NCBI GenBank assembly: GCA_021846685.1
Contig: JAJZWL010000001.1
Location: 1 to 64,000 of the forward strand
Origin: a bacterium
GTDB taxonomy: Bacteria > Patescibacteria > Dojkabacteria > JAKAPS01 > JAJZLI01
Direction of reading: 5' to 3'
DNA: 64,000 nt
Position numbers and translations under genes: made by a program. A model generated the notes under the pieces. That model saw only the letters and a program-made list of their open reading frames with translations, did no database searches and was not told the DNA's origin. How positions within the stretch are numbered: position 1 is the first letter of the stretch; the number at the start of each line of letters is the position of its first letter. Below, piece after piece: positions 25,738 to 33,016 of this stretch.

Positions 25738-26047
25738 GTATTGTGAATTTAATGTGATATATATGTGTTTAAATTGTTTATAACTTAAATATATTGTGTA
25801 TATAAAAATTTAGTTATTTTTATATATAAACTATTTATCCAACAATCCTACACATAGAATATATATGTATTTTATTAAAAAAAATATGAGCTATTATTAA
25901 GTTTGCAATAAAAATATATAATGTATATTATGAACACGAAATACACATTAATTTTTACTTTAAGTATATAGATAAAATTTATATTTAGTAGAGTTATAAA
26001 CATACACTACTAAGACTACTATTTTTATATATAATATAATAATAAAT
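25738..26047. other. Probable origin of replication (oriC) between dnaA and dnaN
   Basis: This 310-bp, extremely AT-rich gap has near-consensus DnaA boxes such as TTATCCAAC (25835-25843) and, in reverse, TGTGTATAT (25795-25803), with long A/T-only stretches suited to unwinding. Its place between dnaA and dnaN is the usual origin position. No box inside the gap is a perfect match, so the origin could alternatively lie before dnaA, where the perfect box is. Confidence 0.55.
26035..26040 (+). promoter_or_regulatory. -10 box of dnaN
   Basis: TATAAT ends exactly 7 nt before the dnaN ATG; a second overlapping TATAAT starts at 26030. A leaderless transcript is predicted. Confidence 0.5.
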
Positions 26048-27184
26048 ATGGATATTAATATTACAAGAGAAAATTTTATAGAACTTTTAAATTTTAATAT
26101 TAAGACACAAAATACAAAAATTAGTATTCCTATACTTTCGAATGTTTGTATAGAAGCTAAAGACAGTAAATTAATATTAAAAAGTACTAATCTTGAAAAT
26201 AGTATTATATCTGTTTCTGGAGTAGAAATTATAAAAGAAGGTACTACAACTGTAAATTTGAAAAATATATATGATTTTGTATCTAATCTTAAGTCAGAAA
26301 TTATAAATATTAAATTAGATAATAATATATTAACCATATCTGACGAAAATAATCATATTTCATTAAATACAATATCTTCAGAAGAATTCCCTGATATACC
26401 TGATTCTAAAGGTAATTTAATATTAAAAATACCTGCTTTTGATTTCTCAACAGCTTTAGATAAAGTTACTTTTGCAACTTCTACAGATATTTCTAAATTA
26501 ATTTTATCTGGAGTTTTATTTGAATTTGATGATAAAAACTTAAAATTGGTTGGTATTAATGGATTTAGATTTTCAAGTGTTGAAGTAGATAATATAATTA
26601 AAGAAACTAAAGAAACTTTACCTAATATTATTGTACCTTCTTATTCTCTTGATAGTGTGTCTAAAATAATAAAAGAATTAGATATGGATAATGATTCTTA
26701 TGTCTATGTATATATATTTGGAAAAAACAATCAAATCATATTTGAAATTGAAAACGTAACTTTTGTAGTAAGGTTAATAGAAGGTAAGTATCCTGATTAT
26801 TTAAAAATTTTTCCTACTGATTATGAATCTGAATTTACTCTTTTAACTCAGGATCTAAAAGATGTAGTAAAATTATCTAGTATATTCAGATTTAAGGATA
26901 TTTCTAGAATATATTTAGATATTGATCCTAAAGAAGGTATTATTAAATTTCAATCTTCATTAAAGGAAGTTGGAGAAAGTAATTCTATAATAAAAACTAA
27001 AATAAAAGGAAATAAAGTTATTGCAAGTTTTAATTCTAAATACATTATGGATTTTTTAAATCATATAGATTCTGAATATATTAATATATATATTAATCCA
27101 TCTTCTTTAAAAAAAGTATCAAAATTTCAAGAAAAAGATAATAGTAAATTTACATACTTAGTTATGCCTTTAATGGAAAGGTAA
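26048..27184 (+). CDS. dnaN: DNA polymerase III sliding clamp (beta subunit)
   Basis: This 378-residue protein has the three repeated clamp domains. Recognisable stretches are PILSNVCIEAKDSKLILKST in domain 1, the FRFSSVEV strand, VRLIEGKYPDY in domain 2-3 and the C-terminal YLVMPLMER, the usual end of bacterial clamps. It encircles DNA and tethers polymerase. It sits downstream of dnaA and the likely oriC, with its own promoter. Confidence 0.95.
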   Translation: MDINITRENFIELLNFNIKTQNTKISIPILSNVCIEAKDSKLILKSTNLENSIISVSGVEIIKEGTTTVNLKNIYDFVSNLKSEIINIKLDNNILTISDENNHISLNTISSEEFPDIPDSKGNLILKIPAFDFSTALDKVTFATSTDISKLILSGVLFEFDDKNLKLVGINGFRFSSVEVDNIIKETKETLPNIIVPSYSLDSVSKIIKELDMDNDSYVYVYIFGKNNQIIFEIENVTFVVRLIEGKYPDYLKIFPTDYESEFTLLTQDLKDVVKLSSIFRFKDISRIYLDIDPKEGIIKFQSSLKEVGESNSIIKTKIKGNKVIASFNSKYIMDFLNHIDSEYINIYINPSSLKKVSKFQEKDNSKFTYLVMPLMER

Positions 27185-27197
27185 TATTATTTTAATA

Positions 27198-27229
27198 AAT
27201 TATTCGAGGATTTGTAAATTAAGTAAAAC
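27198..27229 (+). repeat. 32-bp partial copy of the IS-flanking repeat
   Basis: This stretch just past dnaN matches 28910-28941 and 30653-30684 (inside the 126-bp repeats) at 30 of 32 positions, centred on GAGGATTTG and AAATTAAGTAAAAC. Confidence 0.7.
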
Positions 27230-27276
27230 AATATATCGTCAAAATAGATTGAACTTATACACAACCAAATATTGAT

Positions 27277-28410
27277 TTATTTCCTAGAAAATAATGTATC
27301 AGCAAAATTGTTGCTCGTAATCACAGTAAACGTATTTTTAGGGTACAGTACATTAAACTCATTAGGCAACTTGGCTTGTTTTTCCCTCCATTTAAACTCA
27401 AAAGCACTCATGTTACCATTATACTCTTCAATAAGATCAATTTCTTTTTGGCTATAACTACGCCAGAAAAAATAGTTAGGTTTATATTCTCCATATTCGT
27501 TTGATTTTATTCTCTCTGTCACACAAAAGTTTTCCCATAATGCACCTACATCATTACGTAGATTCAATTCATTAAAATTTCTAATAAGACTGTTGCGCAA
27601 ACCAAGGTCTATGAAATATATTTTGCGTAGTTTTCCTACTTCACTGCGCGGGTTTCTTTTTAAAGCTGGAAGACGATAAATAACGAAAGTCTGTTCCAGT
27701 AGAAAGATATATCTCTCAATAGTTTTGATATCTACTTCTAACAGGTTTGACAATTCCCTAAGACTAACCTCATTTCCTAATTGTAAGGCTAATGCTTGGA
27801 GAAGCTTGGTTAATAAAGGAGCCTTCTTGAGGTTTTCATATTTCAATATGTCTTTGAATAAATAATTGGAACTTAGCTCTGTAAGTGCATCCACAGCTTC
27901 ACTGTCTGACATATTCCATATCATTGGATATGAACCAAATAGAAGCATCCTCTTCATGGTCTGATCTGAGATTAATCTATCACCTTGAGTAATTTCTATA
28001 AATGAGAGAGGTTCTAAATGAAAAGTCCAAGATCTTCCAGTCAATGGCTCACTAATTTTATTAGCAAGGTCAAAACTAGAGCTACCAGTCGCAATAATTT
28101 GCATTTCAGGATAATTTTCCACAAGAAGTTTTAAAGTAATCCCAATATTTTCTACTCTTTGGGCTTCATCAATTACCACAAGTTCGTAATCCCCTATAAA
28201 ACTTTTTAATTCTGCAGCACTTCTATTTGTTAGATTAGCCACTACACTTGGTTCATCTCCATTTAAATAACGTCCTTTTTTCGAAGATGTATTTAAAATT
28301 TTTTTGCTAAGAATAGTCTTTCCAACCTGGCGTGCCCCATACAAAATGATAACTCTCCCTTTGTATAGATGCTTTTCAATATTATCTTGTAGCATTCTAT
28401 GAAATATCAT
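27277..28410 (-). CDS. AAA ATPase with DUF4143 domain
   Basis: This 377-residue protein has Walker A YGARQVGKT near residues 25-33 and Walker B ELVVIDEAQ near 76-84. An ATGSSSFDL sensor-like stretch and a C-terminal DUF4143 region ending in a nuclease-like FKWREKQAKLP segment follow. The family is common in reduced and archaeal genomes and has no settled function; it is often mobile. This gene looks somewhat richer in G+C than its neighbours and lies beside IS sequences, which suggests acquisition. Promoter TATAAT is 6 nt before the ATG. Confidence 0.85.
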   Translation of the reverse strand: MIFHRMLQDNIEKHLYKGRVIILYGARQVGKTILSKKILNTSSKKGRYLNGDEPSVVANLTNRSAAELKSFIGDYELVVIDEAQRVENIGITLKLLVENYPEMQIIATGSSSFDLANKISEPLTGRSWTFHLEPLSFIEITQGDRLISDQTMKRMLLFGSYPMIWNMSDSEAVDALTELSSNYLFKDILKYENLKKAPLLTKLLQALALQLGNEVSLRELSNLLEVDIKTIERYIFLLEQTFVIYRLPALKRNPRSEVGKLRKIYFIDLGLRNSLIRNFNELNLRNDVGALWENFCVTERIKSNEYGEYKPNYFFWRSYSQKEIDLIEEYNGNMSAFEFKWREKQAKLPNEFNVLYPKNTFTVITSNNFADTLFSRK

Positions 28411-28415
28411 AACTT

Positions 28416-28463
28416 AATTATATATGAATTGGTAGATACAAGTCAATCAATTATATATGAATT
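28416..28463. repeat. Direct repeat containing the ATPase promoter
   Basis: AATTATATATGAATT occurs at 28416-28430 and again at 28449-28463 (period 33 bp), with similar flanks (GGTAGA / AGTAGA). The copy nearest the gene supplies, on the minus strand, the TATAAT (28422-28417) that lies 6 nt before the ATPase ATG at 28410. A tandem promoter or repressor site is possible. Confidence 0.55.
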
Positions 28464-28489
28464 AGTAGACTTGTGTAAATAACTATCCT

Positions 28490-28880
28490 CCTGACTTGTC
28501 CAAATTAGTGTGTTTTTATAAAGTTTAGGATAGTTTTATCCGCAATTCTTTAATATCATCTGTTAATTGTAGAGGTAATATTACTTTTTCTTCTGTAATT
28601 TTATTTAGTATTATTGACTCTGTAATACTTTTTAATAGTTTATTTATTTGTTTTATAGATTTCCTTTATGTAAGTTCAATGTATTTACATATTGAAAGTG
28701 CTATGAAACATATTCGTAGATGTTTCTTTATTATTGCTTCTTTCTTGAGGTGGTATTTGACTTGGATAGAAGATTTGATTTTGCTACCTAAATGACTTCT
28801 CTATATGCCATAGATTATTATAATGGTTTATGATAGCATCATCTGTCTCTTCATCTAAATTCGCGTAGTATCATCTTACT
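28490..28880 (-). pseudogene. Decayed IS1634-like transposase 3' end
   Basis: The left edge, CCTGACTTGTCCAAATTAGT at 28490, is a clear relative of the terminal inverted repeats of the intact IS nearby. On the minus strand the following DNA encodes broken frames (KKHLRICFIALSICKYIELT, then ILNKITEEKVILPLQLTDDI) with stop codons. They parallel the C-terminal end of the intact transposase (THILIVFVALCISKLLELKT; VVLIDKLTKREFIKRQEFPD). The rest of that older element is missing. Confidence 0.7.
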
Positions 28881-28881
28881 C

Positions 28882-29007
28882 AAAGTAATAATAGAATATA
28901 TTTAAAGAAAATTATTAGAGGATTTGAAAATTAAGTAAAACTACCTATATTGATAGTAAATATAAAAAATGACCTATATAACATTAAAACTATATTCCTT
29001 ATATTCT
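28882..29007. repeat. 126-bp direct repeat, left copy
   Basis: This copy directly abuts the left end of the IS. It is identical base for base to the right copy at 30625-30750 (constant offset of 1743). It is most simply a very long target-site duplication. Confidence 0.85.
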
Positions 29008-30624
29008 CCTGACTTGTCCAACTGAGTATAATAGAAAATAGTGATACTGTATTAGAGCCATAAAATGACAAAAAAGCAATAAAATGGCATACTAAGGTTG
29101 TAATGATGTGGAAAATTAGAACTACAAAGACAGGCTCTGGAAATATTGCTGTACAAGTTGTGGAGAATTCCTCCCATACTGTTAATATAATTAAGCATAT
29201 TGGATCTGCTAAAAATGAAGAAGAGTTAGAAGATCTCAAAAAACTTGGATCTGAATATATAGAGAAACATAATCTTGATTCTGGATTCATCCCTCTCTTT
29301 AATGATAAGAAAAGTTCATTAATATCAATAGATAACCTCTCTGTAAAAGAATCTCATCATACTTTTGCATATGAGTTTTTATCTCATATATACAATATAA
29401 ATGGATTTGATAACATTAATGATTCCATACTTCGTGATTTAGCTATCATGAGGATTCTCGAACCAGTATCCAAGGAAGAGTCAATAAGATTGCTCAAAGA
29501 ATATTTTAATGTTAAATATTCACATGGAGATCTTCACAGAGGATTAAAAAGAATTCTCGAGAAGAAAGATAAGATAGAGAATGTTGCCGTAGAATATGCA
29601 AAGAAGACACTCAATTTTGATTTCTCTTTGGTATTTTATGATGTTACCAATCTGTATTTTGAATCATTTAAATCTGATGATTTTAGACAACCTGGATTTA
29701 ACAAAGATGGTAAATCTATGCAACCACAAGTTGCCATAGGACTTGTGGTAAATCAAGATGGATATCCAATAGCTATAGATATGTTTGAGGGTAAGAAGTA
29801 TGAAGGACACACATTCCTCCTTGTAATATTGGGTTTAAAGGAAAAATACAATATTAAGACTCTCACAGTAGTAGCAGATGCAGGTATGCTCTCATACAAG
29901 AATATGGAAGAGCTAAATAATGAAGGAATATCCTTCATTGTTGGAGCCAGACTCTTTCAGGTTGATCGGGATCTATTAAAAGAGATTGTAAATAAACTTA
30001 ACATGAAAGAAGGTAAATATATAGAATCAGATACAAAGTATGGAGCCTTAATATGTGATTACTCTCGCAAAAGAGCATCCAAAGATAAATCAGATAGAGA
30101 AAAACAGATAAAGAAAGCAAATTACCATATAGAAAACCCTACAAAACATAAAAGACCAAGATTCGTACTAAAACTAGATAAAGAGAATTTTGAGTTAAAT
30201 ACTGAATTAATAGAATTTGATAAGCTTAAAGAAGGAATAAAAGGATATTACACTAATCTAAACAATATATCTCCACAGTTAATAATTTCAAGATATCATG
30301 ATCTGTGGCATGTAGAAAAAGCTTTCAGGATTACAAAAGGTGATTTACAAGCAAGACCAATATTCCACAGAAAAGAAGATATGATAAAAACTCATATTCT
30401 AATAGTTTTTGTAGCACTATGTATATCTAAATTATTAGAATTAAAAACTGGATTATCCATAAAAGTCATAAAGAAAAATATATTTCCTATTGTGGATGTT
30501 GTATTAATTGATAAATTAACAAAACGAGAATTCATTAAACGTCAAGAATTTCCAGATTCTGATGTGTTTTCCAAAATCAAAGAATTATATACATAATCCG
30601 TGCATACTAATTGGACAACTCAGG
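29008..30624 (+). mobile_element. Intact IS1634-family insertion sequence
   Basis: This 1617-bp element is bounded by imperfect inverted repeats beginning CCTGACTTGTCCAACT on the left and, read inward from the right, CCTGAGTTGTCCAATT. It holds one full-length transposase gene. It is flanked by identical 126-bp direct repeats. Long, variable target duplications are a known trait of IS1634-type elements. Identical flanks and an intact frame suggest a recent insertion. Confidence 0.85.
29103..30596 (+). CDS. IS1634-family DDE transposase
   Basis: This 497-residue IS4-superfamily transposase has candidate catalytic residues D~179 (FYDVTNLYFES), D~259 (VVADAGMLS) and E~405 (WHVEKAFRITKGDL, the YREK-like motif region). 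The N-terminal part has the typical RGLKRILEKKDKI region, and the C-terminal THILIVFVALCISKLLE helix is shared by the family. It would cut and re-insert the element at the terminal repeats. No frameshift or stop is seen, so it is probably active. Confidence 0.9.
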   Translation: MMWKIRTTKTGSGNIAVQVVENSSHTVNIIKHIGSAKNEEELEDLKKLGSEYIEKHNLDSGFIPLFNDKKSSLISIDNLSVKESHHTFAYEFLSHIYNINGFDNINDSILRDLAIMRILEPVSKEESIRLLKEYFNVKYSHGDLHRGLKRILEKKDKIENVAVEYAKKTLNFDFSLVFYDVTNLYFESFKSDDFRQPGFNKDGKSMQPQVAIGLVVNQDGYPIAIDMFEGKKYEGHTFLLVILGLKEKYNIKTLTVVADAGMLSYKNMEELNNEGISFIVGARLFQVDRDLLKEIVNKLNMKEGKYIESDTKYGALICDYSRKRASKDKSDREKQIKKANYHIENPTKHKRPRFVLKLDKENFELNTELIEFDKLKEGIKGYYTNLNNISPQLIISRYHDLWHVEKAFRITKGDLQARPIFHRKEDMIKTHILIVFVALCISKLLELKTGLSIKVIKKNIFPIVDVVLIDKLTKREFIKRQEFPDSDVFSKIKELYT

Positions 30625-30750
30625 AAAGTAATAATAGAATATATTTAAAGAAAATTATTAGAGGATTTGAAAATTAAGTAAAACTACCTATATTGATAGT
30701 AAATATAAAAAATGACCTATATAACATTAAAACTATATTCCTTATATTCT
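30625..30750. repeat. 126-bp direct repeat, right copy
   Basis: Right-hand partner of the repeat at 28882-29007, starting at the first base after the IS and ending at 30750. It lies just past the 3' end of the DciA-like gene. Confidence 0.85.
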
Positions 30751-30775
30751 AGGTGGTCATATGAAATTTAAATTG

Positions 30776-31057
30776 CTATATTTTTTCAACCCTTATTTTT
30801 AAATCTTTAATCTCTTCAGGATAATTTTTCTGTAATATTTCTATTATTTCAAATTTTCTTAATAGAATTTCTTGTGCAATATTAGGATTATTTGATATTA
30901 ACCTTATATTCCCCTTTTTTGTGTTTTTTAATTTAATATTTTTTTTTACTTTAAATTGTAAAATTTTTTCTATGGAGTTGTATATCAAATCTCTTTTTTT
31001 TATTTTTTCATTAATATCTGAAATAGAGAGAGTATCTATTTTTATTTTTTTAAGCAT
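30776..31057 (-). CDS. DUF721/DciA-like protein
   Basis: This 93-residue protein's second half (IRLISNNPNIAQEILLRK, then EIIEILQKNYP and LKIRVEKI) follows the DUF721 pattern. DciA is the DUF721 protein that helps load the replicative helicase in bacteria lacking DnaC. Its short length and location about 3.5 kb from dnaN fit a replication role. The start overlaps the end of the zinc-ribbon gene by 8 nt. Identification is by pattern on a short protein and is moderate. Confidence 0.55.
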   Translation of the reverse strand: MLKKIKIDTLSISDINEKIKKRDLIYNSIEKILQFKVKKNIKLKNTKKGNIRLISNNPNIAQEILLRKFEIIEILQKNYPEEIKDLKIRVEKI

Positions 31058-31430
31058 TTGATATTTTTTTTATAAAGTCATTAGCTTTTGAGTATCTGTC
31101 ATCTTTTGTAAATTTAAACATATTCAATATATCATCAGATGATATAGAATCTTTTCCTGCAAACTGTTTAATTTCTGAAGAATCTAAATCTATATTTAAT
31201 CTGTATTTATTAATCATATTATTAAGAGGTTTTACAACATAAAAAATACTTTTTGTAAGGCAATTATCGCACATAAGATATACAATAGTTAAATTTTCAT
31301 TTTTATCTATCAATTCAACCATTCCTTTATCTTGATATGCTCCGCATTTATCACAATATAAAGGAATCATGTCGAGTATATCTTTTAAATCTTTATTTGG
31401 ACTTTTCTTTTTTTTATTTGATTTATCCAT
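31050..31430 (-). CDS. Zinc-ribbon hypothetical protein
   Basis: This 126-residue protein has two CxxC pairs (CDKCGAYQDKG near residue 20 and MCDNCLTKS near residue 57), spaced to bind one zinc. The C-terminal part is helical and charged. It has no TM helix. It overlaps the DciA-like gene downstream, suggesting a shared transcript and possibly a nucleic-acid role. The specific family is not recognised. Confidence 0.65.
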   Translation of the reverse strand: MDKSNKKKKSPNKDLKDILDMIPLYCDKCGAYQDKGMVELIDKNENLTIVYLMCDNCLTKSIFYVVKPLNNMINKYRLNIDLDSSEIKQFAGKDSISSDDILNMFKFTKDDRYSKANDFIKKISNA

Positions 31431-31453
31431 ATGTATTAATTATATATCTTTTG

Positions 31454-32569
31454 TCAATTATTTAGTACCTTAGATTTATTTTTATTAGATATATGGGTTA
31501 TAGATACTACAACTATAAATATAAATATAATAATAAATGCAAGTATTATAGCTTTATGAAACCCTGTAATAATTAATGCAATTAGTCCTAATATAAATGT
31601 AAACGAATATTCTATTAAAGCAACCTTTTTTTGAGAGAAACCTAAGTCTAAAAGTCTATGATGCAGATGTCTTTTATCATTAATATTTATTAAAGATAGC
31701 AGTGACTTTGGTCTATCCTCTATTATTCTTGATATTATTACCCAGACTAAATCTATTATAGGAATTGCTAATACCATTAAAGTAGACGCTAGTTTAGCTC
31801 CTGAATAAATTGAAAGAACTGCAATAATAAAACCATATACACTTTTCCCAGAAGCTCCTGAAAAAATTTTTGAAGGATAAAAATTATAAAAAAGAAAACC
31901 TATCATTAATCCAGCAAATATAAATCCCATAAAAGCCGTATTAAAAGTTTGAAATCTAATAGAAAGGAGAGCTATTATCATGGCTATAATAGAGATATTT
32001 CCTTCAGCAAGTCCATCGGATCCGGCCATCCACTTTACAGCATTTATTATTATTAATACCCAGATTATAGTTAAAAATAAAGATACAAAATAAAGATGTA
32101 CTCCTAAAAATTCAAAAGGGATTTTATTAAGAGAAAAAATTCCACCAAGAGGTTTTGATACATAATTAATATCTATTCCTGCAAAAGTAATTATTAAAAC
32201 AGCCAAAACTTGGATCATAAATTGTATCTTTGCACTCAGGTCATAGATATCGTCTATTATCCCTCCTATGAATAAAATTATTATACCTATAGCAAACACT
32301 ACTAAGTCTATATTAATTTTAATATAAATAAAGATTAAAATTAAAAACGGAATAATAACAGAGACTCCTCCAAGTTTTAATTTTGCTGAATCATGAATTC
32401 TTCTTTTTGCGGTACTGTCTTTTCTTTCAGAAGGAGGTAAATCATACACTTTAAATTTTCTAGCAATAGAGCCTATAATTGGGGTAAGTAATAGAGATAT
32501 AAATATAGATTCTATAAAAATAGGTAAAAAATATATGTATTTAAAGTAAGAAATAAGTAAGTTGCTCAT
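31454..32569 (-). CDS. Undecaprenyl-phosphate sugar-1-phosphate transferase (WecA/TagO-like)
   Basis: This 371-residue polytopic membrane enzyme has about ten TM helices. The MraY/WecA family landmarks are present: GGIIDDIYDLSAKIQ near residue 98, NAVKWMAGSDGLAEGN near 175 and the cytosolic HLHHRLLDLGFSQKK near 303. It transfers a sugar-1-phosphate (often GlcNAc) to undecaprenyl phosphate, the first step of a surface polymer. The usual DGLDG motif is GSDGLAEG here. It overlaps the preceding membrane-protein gene by 4 nt. Confidence 0.85.
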   Translation of the reverse strand: MSNLLISYFKYIYFLPIFIESIFISLLLTPIIGSIARKFKVYDLPPSERKDSTAKRRIHDSAKLKLGGVSVIIPFLILIFIYIKINIDLVVFAIGIIILFIGGIIDDIYDLSAKIQFMIQVLAVLIITFAGIDINYVSKPLGGIFSLNKIPFEFLGVHLYFVSLFLTIIWVLIIINAVKWMAGSDGLAEGNISIIAMIIALLSIRFQTFNTAFMGFIFAGLMIGFLFYNFYPSKIFSGASGKSVYGFIIAVLSIYSGAKLASTLMVLAIPIIDLVWVIISRIIEDRPKSLLSLININDKRHLHHRLLDLGFSQKKVALIEYSFTFILGLIALIITGFHKAIILAFIIIFIFIVVVSITHISNKNKSKVLNN

Positions 32570-33003
32570 ATAACTATTTGTAATATTTTATATATATCTA
32601 ATATTATTAAAAAGTTTACAACGAGGCCTAGAGTATTTACAAGGAAATACATTCTTTTAAGCTTGTAGTAGGTTTTATATGAGATATAAAATAGGACTAA
32701 GAAACATGAAATTAAAAAAATTAAAGGAATAAAAAATACAATTTTAGGATAAAGTGTAAAATTATTATTTAGAAGTAATAATGGAATTTTATTACTTAAT
32801 AATGGATAGTAATAGATAGTAAAAAAAGTATATATAATTATAAATAATAAATTTAAGGAGATATATATCCAGGTATAGAAATTTTTCCAGAAAGATATGA
32901 GCATTAATTGATCTATTATATTAGAAAATGTTTTTCTATTATTCTCTATAATTGAAGAATTTTTAATATCTAAAGGTATTTGATCTATTTTCCCGTAATT
33001 CAT
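32566..33003 (-). CDS. Membrane protein upstream of the WecA-like gene
   Basis: This 145-residue protein has three predicted TM helices (about 45-65, 85-108, 120-142) and a polar N-terminus. No family is recognised. It is translationally coupled to the WecA/TagO-like gene (4-nt overlap) and follows the SDR-DUF4012-like gene by 13 nt, so it belongs to an envelope-polymer operon. Confidence 0.65.
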   Translation of the reverse strand: MNYGKIDQIPLDIKNSSIIENNRKTFSNIIDQLMLISFWKNFYTWIYISLNLLFIIIYTFFTIYYYPLLSNKIPLLLLNNNFTLYPKIVFFIPLIFLISCFLVLFYISYKTYYKLKRMYFLVNTLGLVVNFLIILDIYKILQIVI

Positions 33004-33016
33004 AGATATTAGTATA

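Noticed and set aside
28882..30750. Composite transposon or integrated plasmid explanation for the 126-bp repeats
   Set aside because: The repeats begin and end exactly at the IS inverted-repeat boundaries and only the IS lies between them, so a long target duplication is simpler.
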